Source of the DNA: Flavobacteriales bacterium
GTDB lineage: Bacteria; Bacteroidota; Bacteroidia; Flavobacteriales_D; Crocinitomicaceae
Direction of reading: 5' to 3'
DNA: 64,000 bases
Assembly (NCBI GenBank): GCA_947460825.1
Contig: CANHHA010000007.1
Coordinates: 1-64,000 of the forward strand
Shown here one piece after another: positions 9,164 to 17,388 of the stretch. Position numbers and translations under genes: made by a program. The notes beneath the pieces were generated by a model. It was given only the letters and a program-made list of their open reading frames with translations, was not told the DNA's origin and searched no databases. Numbering within the stretch: position 1 is the stretch's first letter; the number at the start of each line of letters is the position of its first letter.

Positions 9164-10011
9164 AAAAAATATAGCGCGATGGTACCAAAAAACAAACTAA
9201 GTTTCAGCACCCGAGATATATGTTTCTCGCGGACATGAAATAACTGAAACAGCAAGATGCTTGCGCCTAAACATACGGCTCCTGTGAAAAAGATAGTAAA
9301 CGATGTACGTGTTGGAAAAGCATCCAACAAGGATCCAATCAGGTAAATAGGAACGATTAATAAACTAATTCCAGTGGCAATCCAACGCGCCTTATTGCTC
9401 CCGTAAACTATGGGCAACGAACGAACATTTCGCAAGGAATCACCTTCCATATCCTGGATGTCTTTTATGATTTCTCGAGAAAAGTTTAGGAGGAAAGCAA
9501 AAATAGAAAACAACAGCACCGGCCCTAAATTATTGGGCTGTATGCCCAAATCATAGATGGGTTTTAACGCGATGATCGGGGTGATTCCAACTAACAAAGC
9601 GATACTCAGATTCGACCAAAAAAGTCGTCGTTTTAGATTCACGGAGTAAGTCCATAGCAGGTACGTTGTAAAGAAATGAATAAACACGTAAAACCAGCTT
9701 TTAAATCTCCAACTTAGGTATAAGGATAAAACCAAGGCTATGGCATTAAAAACCCAATGAATGATGATTGCCCAGCGTCGCTTTATGGTTTTTTCAAGGA
9801 CGATTTTTTCAGGCTTATTGATTCGATCGGAACGGACATCAAAATAATCATTGATCGCATTTCCTGCTCCAGCCACCAATAGGGTAAAAACAACAAAAAG
9901 TATGAATTCAATTACAGGGGTAGCGTTTTTTGTTTGAGATACCCAAACCCCTCCCATGGTAAGCGCCAAGAGCAACAGATTAATACTTCGGATTAGTCTG
10001 AAAAAACTCAT
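9160..10011 (-). CDS. UbiA family prenyltransferase
   Basis: 283 aa polytopic inner membrane protein with about eight hydrophobic segments. The first Asp-rich motif NDYFDVRSDRINKPEK fits the UbiA NDxxDxxxD signature, and a second acidic motif is in EIIKDIQDMEGD. In Bacteroidota close relatives are usually called geranylgeranylglycerol-phosphate geranylgeranyltransferase, but the substrate cannot be told from sequence. It overlaps both neighbours by 4 nt, so translational coupling is likely. Confidence 0.88.
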   Translation of the reverse strand: MSFFRLIRSINLLLLALTMGGVWVSQTKNATPVIEFILFVVFTLLVAGAGNAINDYFDVRSDRINKPEKIVLEKTIKRRWAIIIHWVFNAIALVLSLYLSWRFKSWFYVFIHFFTTYLLWTYSVNLKRRLFWSNLSIALLVGITPIIALKPIYDLGIQPNNLGPVLLFSIFAFLLNFSREIIKDIQDMEGDSLRNVRSLPIVYGSNKARWIATGISLLIVPIYLIGSLLDAFPTRTSFTIFFTGAVCLGASILLFQLFHVREKHISRVLKLSLFFGTIALYFL

Positions 10012-12020
10012 TGCTTAATGATTTTATACACGGTTCTCCGGTTCGTTTGATGAGCCTTTTCTCGCTCTGTTTCCAAGCTTAATGCGGCGATTTCTGAATC
10101 GATAATGATTGGTTCACGTTCCCCAAAGCCAACAAAAGTTAGCCGATTTACATCAATGCGCTCCACTTGAATTAAATAGGTATAGACAGCTTTTGCCCGT
10201 TCCGTCGACAATTTTAAGTTGTCCTCCGCATTACCTCGAGTATCGGTATGACCACCCAATTCGATGTGTAAGTTGGGATTTGTCCGTAAGAAATTGGCGA
10301 GATTGTTGAGTTCGATGTTGGATTCTTTCCGTAAGGTTGAGCTGTTTAAATCGAAATATATGTTCTTTAGAATATTCGCTGTACCACTATTCAATGGATT
10401 CATGGGAATGTCCAAGTGATACGATGTTTGATTGGTATTATATGTTAAATCAAAACCCAAGGAAGTCATGGCATATCCGTCATACGTGACTTCAATCACA
10501 TATTGACGATTTGAGGGTAAAGGAACAGTAAAAGTTCCGTTAATCGCATCTGCATTACTTACGATGATGACCTCCCCTGAGGCAATATCTTTAAGCGTAA
10601 AATGACCTGGAATTGGATTGTTGCTCTGCGCATCAAAAACACGCCCATCAAAATAATAAGTAGTAGTAGGTTGAAATTCTTTAGGGAGTTCAAAATAGTA
10701 AATGTCAAGATCACCATATCCTCCTGCTCGATCGGATGCAAAAAATGCCAGGTTACCCTCCGCCGAGACAATTAATGAGTTTTCATCAAATTTCGTGTTA
10801 ATCGGATACCCCAAATTTTTTGGCTTAGACCAGTTTCCCTGATTATCCATTTGGCTCATAAATATATCTGAACCACCCATTCCGGCATGTCCCCTCGATG
10901 CAAAGTATAAGGTTTTTCCATCCGGATGAATACACACGGATTCTTCAGCGAAAGGGGTATTAATTACATCGGAAAGACGCTCAGCAGCACCCCACTTTCC
11001 TTGTTCCGATAATTTACTCACATATATATCACTGTTGCGTTGATCAGCACCCTTGCCCCGTAAGCCGCGCACAAAATACAAGGTTTTACCATCTGCAGAC
11101 AAGGAGGGTTGGGTTTCCCAATGATACGAATTAACATCTCCAGGTAGATTAACAGGGTTTGACCATCGAGTACCAATTTTTTGGGTGAAGAACAAATCGC
11201 AGCTACCTTTTCCTTTGCGTTGCTCCCCGTAGGTTCCAGTTTCGTCGATACAAGCCACAAAAATCAGACTTCGTCCATCTGCAGAAATCGTAGGCGCACC
11301 CTCATTGTGTTCTGTATTCACATGCTCAGGCATTGGTGTTGCTGTGGACCATTTATTCTCCCGATTAAGCGATGTGAAAAAGTCTTCTTGGATGGTGCTT
11401 CCAAAGGGTAAGGCGCGGGTAAACATCAACTCTTTACCATTCACCGTTAGGGTAGGATAATATTCCGCAAATTGCGTATTCACTCCTGGGCCAGCATTGA
11501 CGGGATTGAAGGGCTTAGGGTGCTTTATCGCATCAATGGCAAAAAGCGCGTTGTCATATATTGAGTAACCTGATTTTAAATATTCTTCATTTGCATTGGG
11601 ATGATTGATAAAGGATTTAATATTAGCAAGTGCCTTGTCGTAGGTGCCTTGGTCAAGGTATAAATCAGCAAGGCGGTAAAATGTCATTCCCGTTCTAGAA
11701 TGGTTGGGAGATACACGTAGTGCATTTTCGAAATCTTCTATAGCGCCTGATTTGTCGCGCAGATTCATGTGATATTCTCCGCGAAGCACGTAGGCTTCCC
11801 AAAAATTCGGATCCTTTTTAAGCGCTTTATCTACAAGCTCAATTCCCGCCTTGAAATCAGGCATTCGAGTTTCAGGGTCTAATTGCTGCGTAGGAATGAA
11901 TTGCGCCTCCTTAAAAAGCTTGGTCGCCTTTTTACTCGAACTACTAAATTGAGCAAAGGACAAATGGCTAATAAGCATGCATACAATGACCAACAAGCTG
12001 GTGCGTTCTAATCGATTCAT
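10008..12020 (-). CDS. PorE-like outer membrane protein (TPR, PD40 propeller, CRD, OmpA)
   Basis: 670 aa. After a signal peptide (ending near LSFAQF) come TPR-like helices (about 30-150), WD40-like PD40 propeller strands with repeated SADGRSLIF/SADGKTLYF/HPDGKTLYFAS motifs (about 190-430), a carboxypeptidase-regulatory-like fold (about 450-540), and an OmpA domain with LGGHTDTRGNAEDN and the NRRTVYKI end. This order matches PorE of the type IX secretion system, which binds peptidoglycan. Bacteroidota carry many such paralogues, so a T9SS role is inferred only. No clear lipobox is seen at the signal peptide end. It overlaps queE by 1 nt (TGATG) and ubiA-like by 4 nt. Confidence 0.87.
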   Translation of the reverse strand: MNRLERTSLLVIVCMLISHLSFAQFSSSSKKATKLFKEAQFIPTQQLDPETRMPDFKAGIELVDKALKKDPNFWEAYVLRGEYHMNLRDKSGAIEDFENALRVSPNHSRTGMTFYRLADLYLDQGTYDKALANIKSFINHPNANEEYLKSGYSIYDNALFAIDAIKHPKPFNPVNAGPGVNTQFAEYYPTLTVNGKELMFTRALPFGSTIQEDFFTSLNRENKWSTATPMPEHVNTEHNEGAPTISADGRSLIFVACIDETGTYGEQRKGKGSCDLFFTQKIGTRWSNPVNLPGDVNSYHWETQPSLSADGKTLYFVRGLRGKGADQRNSDIYVSKLSEQGKWGAAERLSDVINTPFAEESVCIHPDGKTLYFASRGHAGMGGSDIFMSQMDNQGNWSKPKNLGYPINTKFDENSLIVSAEGNLAFFASDRAGGYGDLDIYYFELPKEFQPTTTYYFDGRVFDAQSNNPIPGHFTLKDIASGEVIIVSNADAINGTFTVPLPSNRQYVIEVTYDGYAMTSLGFDLTYNTNQTSYHLDIPMNPLNSGTANILKNIYFDLNSSTLRKESNIELNNLANFLRTNPNLHIELGGHTDTRGNAEDNLKLSTERAKAVYTYLIQVERIDVNRLTFVGFGEREPIIIDSEIAALSLETEREKAHQTNRRTVYKIIKQ

Positions 12021-12619
12021 CAGGGAATATTTAGAAATTTATGGGTTTGTAACGATAACCTCCATCGAGGGTTACGCATTATGAAATCAATGATTTGTTC
12101 CTGGAGTTCGTCTTTTTTACTCCATTCGGGTTGAAGGTACAGTAAACAATTCTCGTTCACTTGTTTGGCATGTTCTTCCGCCCACGCTATGTCTGAGGGA
12201 TGGTAAATTACGACCTTCAACTCATTTGCTAGCGCATAGGCTTCAGGATGAGGCTTTTTAAATTTTTTAGGAGAAAAGGTATACCAGTTTACGGCGCCGT
12301 TTAATGCATAACAACCCGAGGTTTCTATGGAAATATATTTATTTTCCGTTTGAAGCATATCGGTTAATGCCGATAAATCGTGCATGGCAGGCTCCCCGCC
12401 CGTGATGACAATGAAATCGAACCCCTCACTCAGCGCCTTGATTTCCTCCAGTGAATAGGCTTTACCTGCACCTGCATCCCAACTTTCCTTTACGTCGCAC
12501 CAAACACATCCAACATCACATCCAGATAATCGAAGAAAGTACGCTGAACGTCCAGTATGGAACCCTTCACCCTGTAAAGTTCCGAAATGCTCCATGAGTT
12601 GATAAGCGCGCTGCTCCAT
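12020..12619 (-). CDS. queE: 7-carboxy-7-deazaguanine synthase
   Basis: 199 aa radical SAM enzyme that converts 6-carboxytetrahydropterin to 7-carboxy-7-deazaguanine in queuosine precursor synthesis. The cluster motif is C34-x3-C38-x2-C41 (CDVGCVWC), followed by the family's FVITGGEPAMH. The short length suits the QueE subclass with a reduced barrel. It is first in a minus-strand operon with the PorE-like, UbiA-like and maf genes. Other queuosine genes are not in the window. Confidence 0.93.
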   Translation of the reverse strand: MEQRAYQLMEHFGTLQGEGFHTGRSAYFLRLSGCDVGCVWCDVKESWDAGAGKAYSLEEIKALSEGFDFIVITGGEPAMHDLSALTDMLQTENKYISIETSGCYALNGAVNWYTFSPKKFKKPHPEAYALANELKVVIYHPSDIAWAEEHAKQVNENCLLYLQPEWSKKDELQEQIIDFIMRNPRWRLSLQTHKFLNIP

Positions 12620-12624
12620 ACCAA

Positions 12625-12658
12625 CAAATTTAAGCTTACTTTACTATGTTTGGCCAAA
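12625..12658 (-). promoter_or_regulatory. Promoter of the queE operon
   Basis: On the minus strand TAAATTTG (plus 12632-12625) matches TAnnTTTG and ends 5 nt before the queE ATG. A TTTG lies 22 bp upstream (plus 12658-12655), at the long end of -33 spacing. Confidence 0.5.
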
Positions 12659-12683
12659 AAGGTCACCATTTAATCTATCTTTT

Positions 12684-12691
12684 TATATTTG
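12684..12691 (+). promoter_or_regulatory. -7 promoter box of secreted T9SS protein gene
   Basis: TATATTTG fits TAnnTTTG. The ATG at 12713 is 21 nt downstream. The box overlaps the tracked TTG start at 12689, which argues for the downstream ATG. Confidence 0.5.
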
Positions 12692-12712
12692 TTAAAATTA
12701 AATGAACAAGCT

Positions 12713-13660
12713 ATGAAAAAGATTACCCTATGTTTTGGCCTTACTTTATCCTTTTTATACAGTGCTCAGTCCCAAATTGGGAACAGCGACATGGAGCAAT
12801 GGGAAAATGTAACAGCGCCTACCGAAGAGCCTATAAATTGGAATAGTTTTAAGACTGGATCAGGAAATCTTTCAGGCTTTGCAAATAAGCAGATTGAGCG
12901 TTCTGCGAATGTTCGTGCTGGTGCGTCGGGTATGTATTGCGCCCGCATTTGGTCTACCAGCGTACTTGGAATTGTTGCCAACGGAACCATGACCTGTGGT
13001 CGAATTAACATGGGGAGTGCAACGCCAGCCAACGCAGCGAACTATAACTATTCTTCTATCGCGGATGCAAACTTTTCAGAGGCATGTGTTGATTCTCCGG
13101 ATTCTATCGTGTTTTGGGTAAAGTATACGCAAGCAGGTGGGGGTATTCAAAATGCGCGTATTCACGCGGTTTTACATGATGCTTTTGATGTACACGATCC
13201 CATCGATGCCAATTCACAACCTCATGTAATTGCCACGGCTGAATTAAATTATGCCGCAACGGGAGGGAATTGGGTGCGTAAATCAATTCCATTTACGTAT
13301 ACAGCGAATTCTGGATTGGTACCAGGGTATGTATTGGTTACCTTTGCAACCAACTCAACTCCGGGTGGTGGTGCAGCGAATGATGAAGTACTAATTGATG
13401 ATATTTCACTCGTTTATAATGGCGGTGTTGGACTTGAGGAAGCTTCAATCGCGCCGATGCATGCAAATTATTCAAATGAGGAATTGAGCTTGTTCGGACA
13501 AACTCAAGGTGCCTTGATGGTTTATTCCATGAATGGGGCTGAAGTTTATAACGGGTTGATCAATGGAAAAGCTACAATTTCTCTAACAGCAGGAATCTAC
13601 GTGGCACGTCTGATCGACCAAAAAGGAAATGTCTTTTCAGCGAAGTTCTCGGTTAACTAA
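12713..13660 (+). CDS. Secreted protein with T9SS C-terminal sorting domain (PCMD-like)
   Basis: 315 aa from the ATG at 12713, which gives a clean signal peptide (MKKITLCFGLTLSF...QSQIG). The mature part begins GNSDMEQWENV, typical of Bacteroidota proteins with the putative carbohydrate-metabolism (PCMD) or jelly-roll domain, and includes DEVLIDDISLVYNG, a common end of a carbohydrate-binding-like sandwich. The last 70 residues form a type A sorting domain (LMVYSMNGAEVYNG, AGIYVARL, KFSVN). It is predicted to be exported by T9SS to the cell surface. The ligand is unknown. A TonB receptor gene follows 5 bp later. Confidence 0.78.
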   Translation: MKKITLCFGLTLSFLYSAQSQIGNSDMEQWENVTAPTEEPINWNSFKTGSGNLSGFANKQIERSANVRAGASGMYCARIWSTSVLGIVANGTMTCGRINMGSATPANAANYNYSSIADANFSEACVDSPDSIVFWVKYTQAGGGIQNARIHAVLHDAFDVHDPIDANSQPHVIATAELNYAATGGNWVRKSIPFTYTANSGLVPGYVLVTFATNSTPGGGAANDEVLIDDISLVYNGGVGLEEASIAPMHANYSNEELSLFGQTQGALMVYSMNGAEVYNGLINGKATISLTAGIYVARLIDQKGNVFSAKFSVN

Positions 13661-13665
13661 GGAAA

Positions 13666-16056
13666 TTGAAGTACGTATTAATTCTATTGGGGCTTGTAAC
13701 AACCTTGGTGGGGTACAGTCAGTCCACCGTTAAAGGAATTGTTCGGGGGGAAAACAATGAACCCATAGAAGGGGCAATCCTTGTATATCGAAAGGACATT
13801 ACCATCGGTGCTCAATCAGATGCCAATGGGTACTATGAATTGTTCCTTCCCTCAGGCGCTATAAAAGTAGTGGTGCGTTTTTCAGGCATGCGCAATGATA
13901 CCTTGTCTCTAAATTTAGCACCTAATGAGGTGGCAGAAGTGAATGTTACCCTGAAACCATACAGCATTAAGAAAGATCAGGTAACGGTTTCGGTAGGGAA
14001 ATTTGATAAGCCCCTGGAAGAACAAACCGTAACTATGGTGGTGTTGAAACCATCCCTCATCGAAAACAAAAATACCCGAAGCATTGAAACGGCCTTGGAT
14101 CAAACACCCGGCTTAAATATTTTAGATGGGGAGCCTCAAATTAGAGGTGGAAGTGGTTTTACCTTTGGTGTGGGTTCAAAAGTGGCTGTAATTGTTGATG
14201 ACATGCCGATGCTTTCTGGCGATGCAGGTCGTCCAGAGTGGGGCTTTGTTCCAGTAGAAAACATTAGCCAAGTGGAAATAATCAAGGGTGCCGCGAGTGT
14301 ACTCTCAGGTAGTTCAGCACTTTCAGGGTCTATTCACATCCGAACAGCATATCCAACTTCCAAGCCCTTGAATAAGATTAATTTTTACTCAGGGTTTTAT
14401 TCTGCGCCATCCGTTCCAGGGGCTCAATGGTGGACCGATATTCCATTGATTGCCGGTGCAAATTTTATTCACGCAAAAGCGTACAACAACTGGGATGTTG
14501 TGGTGGGTGGAAACGTGAATTATGACCACGGATACATCGGCGCACCCAAGCCCGGACAATATGTGATCGATACCATCTCAAATTTTACAGACCGGCAAAT
14601 GGCCATGAAACGGGCTCGGGTAAATTTTAATATTCGTCACCGTTCTTCAAAGATTACAGGTTTAAGTTATGGCCTAAATGGCAATGTAATGTTGGCCCAA
14701 GGGAACATGTCTTTCGCTTGGTTAGACGATACATCAGGATTATATCGTGCCTATCCCGGTGCTGTGTTTTTACAAGATCAGACCATTTTTAATTTAGATC
14801 CTTTTGTACAATTAATAACCAGTACCCACGGAAACCACAACCTCAGAACCCGTATATTGCACAGTGACAATCAAATGACTGCTAACCAAGATAATCAGGC
14901 AACCACCTACTATGCTGATTATATGTTTAAGCGCACCTATAAACAATTAAATGGACTTGATTTTATTGGTGGGATTACCAGTTCATACGTTAATTCTTTT
15001 GCAAATATGTATGTGGGAAGCGGAAGTCCCAACAACCGCTTGCTTAATCTGTCTGCATACACTCAAATGGAGAAATCCTTCAATAAAATTTTAAATGTTT
15101 CTGCAGGGGCGAGGCTCGAATATTTTCAATTGAATGATACCGTGACCGCCATTAAACCAATTTTTAGATGCGGAGCAAGTCTAAAGCTGTACCAAGAAAC
15201 CTACCTACGCGCCTCGTTTGGACAAGGATATCGCTTTCCAACCATTACAGAGCGTTTTATTAAAACTGGCGTTGGGAATTTTGGGGTTTTTCCAAATCCG
15301 AGGCTATTACCTGAAAGCAGTTGGAACGCTGAAGTAGGGGTGAAGCAAGGATTGAAATTGGGGGGTGTTTATGCCTATCTTGATGCGGCCTTCTTTTGGC
15401 AGGAATATCAAAATACCATTGAGTACATGTTTGGGATTTGGGATGTGGCGAATGCGCCAGGATCTTTTGCAGGATTTAAATTCTTGAATACAGGAAGGTC
15501 CAGAGTAGTGGGCATTGATTTATCATTGGCCGGAAAAAGTAACATCAACAAGAACCTTGAGATATCGTTTTTAACAGGCTATAATTACATCGTTCCTACA
15601 ACGCTCAATCCAGACTATGTGTACGCCATTGATGATATCAATCGGATCTACAGTTACAACACAACCTCCATGGATTCCGCCAGTGGGATTTTAAAATATC
15701 GTTTTCTACATAATGTGAAATTTGATGCGGAATTAACCTATAAATCTAAGTTCTCTGTAGGTTTAAGCATGAAGTATTTTAGTAAGATCGTTAATATGGA
15801 TGCGATTATTAAAGACTTCGAAGAAACCACAGCGGCTTCAGGTGGTGATAAGCAAAACATTCGATACATGGATTATTTTAATGCACATCGATTCGGGAAC
15901 ATCATCTTTGACGCGCGCGCTTCATACAGTGTGAATGAACACCATAAGGTTGCGCTGGTGGGTTCGAATATCTTGAATCGAAGTTATTCGCTACGTCCGC
16001 TTAAAATCGAACCTCCGCGATCTATCATGCTACAGTATACATGGAAGATAAGTTAG
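13666..16056 (+). CDS. TonB-dependent outer membrane receptor
   Basis: 796 aa. Signal peptide (MKYVLILLGLVTTLVGYSQS), carboxypeptidase-like regulatory domain (about 20-105: VKGIVRGENNEPIEGAI), plug domain (about 130-235: LDQTPGLNILDGEPQIRGGSGFTFG), then a beta-barrel with FGQGYRFPTITERF and a C-terminal strand LQYTWKIS. It probably imports a substrate bound by surface proteins. The start must be TTG at 13666, since the first ATG lies well inside the mature domain and would remove the signal peptide; AAGGAAA just before it may help. It follows the T9SS protein by 5 bp, so the two are probably co-transcribed and functionally paired. Confidence 0.92.
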   Translation: MKYVLILLGLVTTLVGYSQSTVKGIVRGENNEPIEGAILVYRKDITIGAQSDANGYYELFLPSGAIKVVVRFSGMRNDTLSLNLAPNEVAEVNVTLKPYSIKKDQVTVSVGKFDKPLEEQTVTMVVLKPSLIENKNTRSIETALDQTPGLNILDGEPQIRGGSGFTFGVGSKVAVIVDDMPMLSGDAGRPEWGFVPVENISQVEIIKGAASVLSGSSALSGSIHIRTAYPTSKPLNKINFYSGFYSAPSVPGAQWWTDIPLIAGANFIHAKAYNNWDVVVGGNVNYDHGYIGAPKPGQYVIDTISNFTDRQMAMKRARVNFNIRHRSSKITGLSYGLNGNVMLAQGNMSFAWLDDTSGLYRAYPGAVFLQDQTIFNLDPFVQLITSTHGNHNLRTRILHSDNQMTANQDNQATTYYADYMFKRTYKQLNGLDFIGGITSSYVNSFANMYVGSGSPNNRLLNLSAYTQMEKSFNKILNVSAGARLEYFQLNDTVTAIKPIFRCGASLKLYQETYLRASFGQGYRFPTITERFIKTGVGNFGVFPNPRLLPESSWNAEVGVKQGLKLGGVYAYLDAAFFWQEYQNTIEYMFGIWDVANAPGSFAGFKFLNTGRSRVVGIDLSLAGKSNINKNLEISFLTGYNYIVPTTLNPDYVYAIDDINRIYSYNTTSMDSASGILKYRFLHNVKFDAELTYKSKFSVGLSMKYFSKIVNMDAIIKDFEETTAASGGDKQNIRYMDYFNAHRFGNIIFDARASYSVNEHHKVALVGSNILNRSYSLRPLKIEPPRSIMLQYTWKIS

Positions 16057-16064
16057 TCTTTTTA

Positions 16065-16094
16065 TTGCGATTCTAAAATATAGATGTATCTTTG
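16065..16094 (+). promoter_or_regulatory. Promoter of rpsP-rimM
   Basis: TTG (16065-16067), 19 bp, then TATCTTTG (16087-16094) matches the Bacteroidota -33/-7 pattern well. It predicts a leader of about 48 nt that can form a GGGG/CCCC hairpin (16118-16132). Confidence 0.65.
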
Positions 16095-16147
16095 CACCCT
16101 GATTTTTTTTATTAACCGGGGTTTTGCACCCCAATTTATAAACGCAT

Positions 16148-16855
16148 ATGGCAACAAGAATTCGTCTACAAAGACACGGTAAAAAAGGAAAAGCATTTTT
16201 TCACATTGTAGCTGCAGACAGCAGAGCAAAAAGAGATGGTAAATTCATCGAGAAATTAGGCACATACAACCCAGTATTAAATCCTGCAGTAATTGACATT
16301 AACTTCGAACGCACCTTGCATTGGGTGACGGTAGGAGCAGAAATGAGCGATACGGCACGTGCAATACTTTCTTACAAAGGAGTATTATTTAAAAGTCACT
16401 TATTGAAAGGTGTCGATAAAGGTGCATTCACATTAGAGGAAGCTGAAAATAAATTTAATGTTTGGCTCTTAGAAAAAGAGAATAAAGTCCAATCTAAAAA
16501 AGAGGGTCTTTCGAAAGCATCCGATAAAGAGAAAGCAGAGCGTTTGAAAGTTGAAATGGAAAAGAATGCCATCAAGGCTGCTGCGTTAGAAGCTAAAATG
16601 AATCCAGTAGTGGAAGAAGCTCCAGCAGTGGAAGAAGCTCCAGCAGCAGAAGAAGCTCCAGCAGCAGAAGAAGCTCCAGCAGCAGAAGAAGCTCCAGCAG
16701 TAGAAGAAGCTCCAGCAGCAGCAGAAGCTCCAGCAGCAGAAGAAGCTCCAGCAGTGGAAGAAGCTCCAGCAGCGGAGGAAGCTCCAGCAGCGGAAGAAGC
16801 TCCAGCAGCGGAAGAAGCTCCAGCAGCGGAGGATACAACAGAAACAGCAGAATAA
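16148..16855 (+). CDS. rpsP: 30S ribosomal protein S16 with long Ala/Glu/Pro repeat tail
   Basis: 235 aa; the S16 core (MATRIRLQRHGKKGKAFF...KFIEKLGTYNP) fills about residues 1-85. A charged helical extension (about 86-154) follows, as in many Bacteroidota S16 proteins. Residues 155-226 are 12 copies of a hexapeptide ([AV]EEAPA, one copy AAEAPA), then AEDTTETAE. The gene is far longer than the roughly 80-90 aa of typical S16. The tail is strongly acidic and probably disordered and surface-exposed on the ribosome. rimM follows 11 bp later, the usual S16-RimM pairing. Confidence 0.96.
   Translation: MATRIRLQRHGKKGKAFFHIVAADSRAKRDGKFIEKLGTYNPVLNPAVIDINFERTLHWVTVGAEMSDTARAILSYKGVLFKSHLLKGVDKGAFTLEEAENKFNVWLLEKENKVQSKKEGLSKASDKEKAERLKVEMEKNAIKAAALEAKMNPVVEEAPAVEEAPAAEEAPAAEEAPAAEEAPAVEEAPAAAEAPAAEEAPAVEEAPAAEEAPAAEEAPAAEEAPAAEDTTETAE
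16610..16825 (+). repeat. In-frame 18-bp tandem repeat in rpsP (12 units)
   Basis: Twelve 18-bp units of the type gcagaagaagctccagca encode [AV]EEAPA. Units differ mainly at synonymous or A/V positions (gca/gcg/gtg/gta). This perfect in-frame period also creates long false ORFs on the minus strand (the 170-aa and 95-aa track entries). Confidence 0.97.
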
Positions 16856-16866
16856 TAGTTATCCCA

Positions 16867-17388
16867 TTGGAGGGATTCATAGAAATCGGTCATATTGCGA
16901 AACTTCACGGATTCAAAGGTGAAGTTTCGTTGTTTTTAGACGTTACCAATTCAGACGATTATCGAGATTTATCCGTGGTTTTTTTTAATATGGATGGGAT
17001 ATCAACCCCCTTCCATATTGTTCGCATAAAACCAATGAATAAGGGCTTTCTTGTGTTAACGTTTGAAGGTATTTCAACCGAAGCGGAAGCTAGAACTCTT
17101 TTAAGAAAAGCTGTGTTTCTTCCAGAAGTGGTGTTGCAAGAATTAGATGAGCATACCTTCTACGATCATGAGGTGAAAGGCTTTACGGTAATAGATACGG
17201 TTCGAGGAAACATTGGAACTGTTGTTAGTATCATCGATCATTCCTCAAATCCCTTGCTTCAAATCGATTGTGATGGACAAGAAATCTTGGTCCCTTTGAA
17301 TCTAGACTTGAATAAGACCATTAATCGAACCGATAAAACGCTTACCATTACAACCCCTGAGGGTTTGCTTGATATCTACCTGGGTTAA
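16867..17388 (+). CDS. rimM: Ribosome maturation factor RimM
   Basis: 173 aa, normal family length. It has the N-terminal RimM beta-barrel (IGHIAKLHGFKGEVSLFLD) and the PRC-barrel C-terminal half (FYDHEVKGFTVID...LLQIDCDGQEILVPL). RimM binds S19 and helps assemble the 30S head. The start appears to be TTG at 16867 (MEGFIEIG...); no ATG is available before the conserved IGHIAKLHG. It sits 11 bp after rpsP in the same operon and converges with the GH3 gene, overlapping it by 4 bp. Confidence 0.93.
   Translation: MEGFIEIGHIAKLHGFKGEVSLFLDVTNSDDYRDLSVVFFNMDGISTPFHIVRIKPMNKGFLVLTFEGISTEAEARTLLRKAVFLPEVVLQELDEHTFYDHEVKGFTVIDTVRGNIGTVVSIIDHSSNPLLQIDCDGQEILVPLNLDLNKTINRTDKTLTITTPEGLLDIYLG

Noticed and set aside
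16396-16908. 170-aa and 95-aa minus-strand ORFs over rpsP
   Set aside because: They are shadows of the 18-bp tandem repeat (Ser/Ala/Gly and Leu/Pro runs) and lie antisense to a secure ribosomal protein gene.
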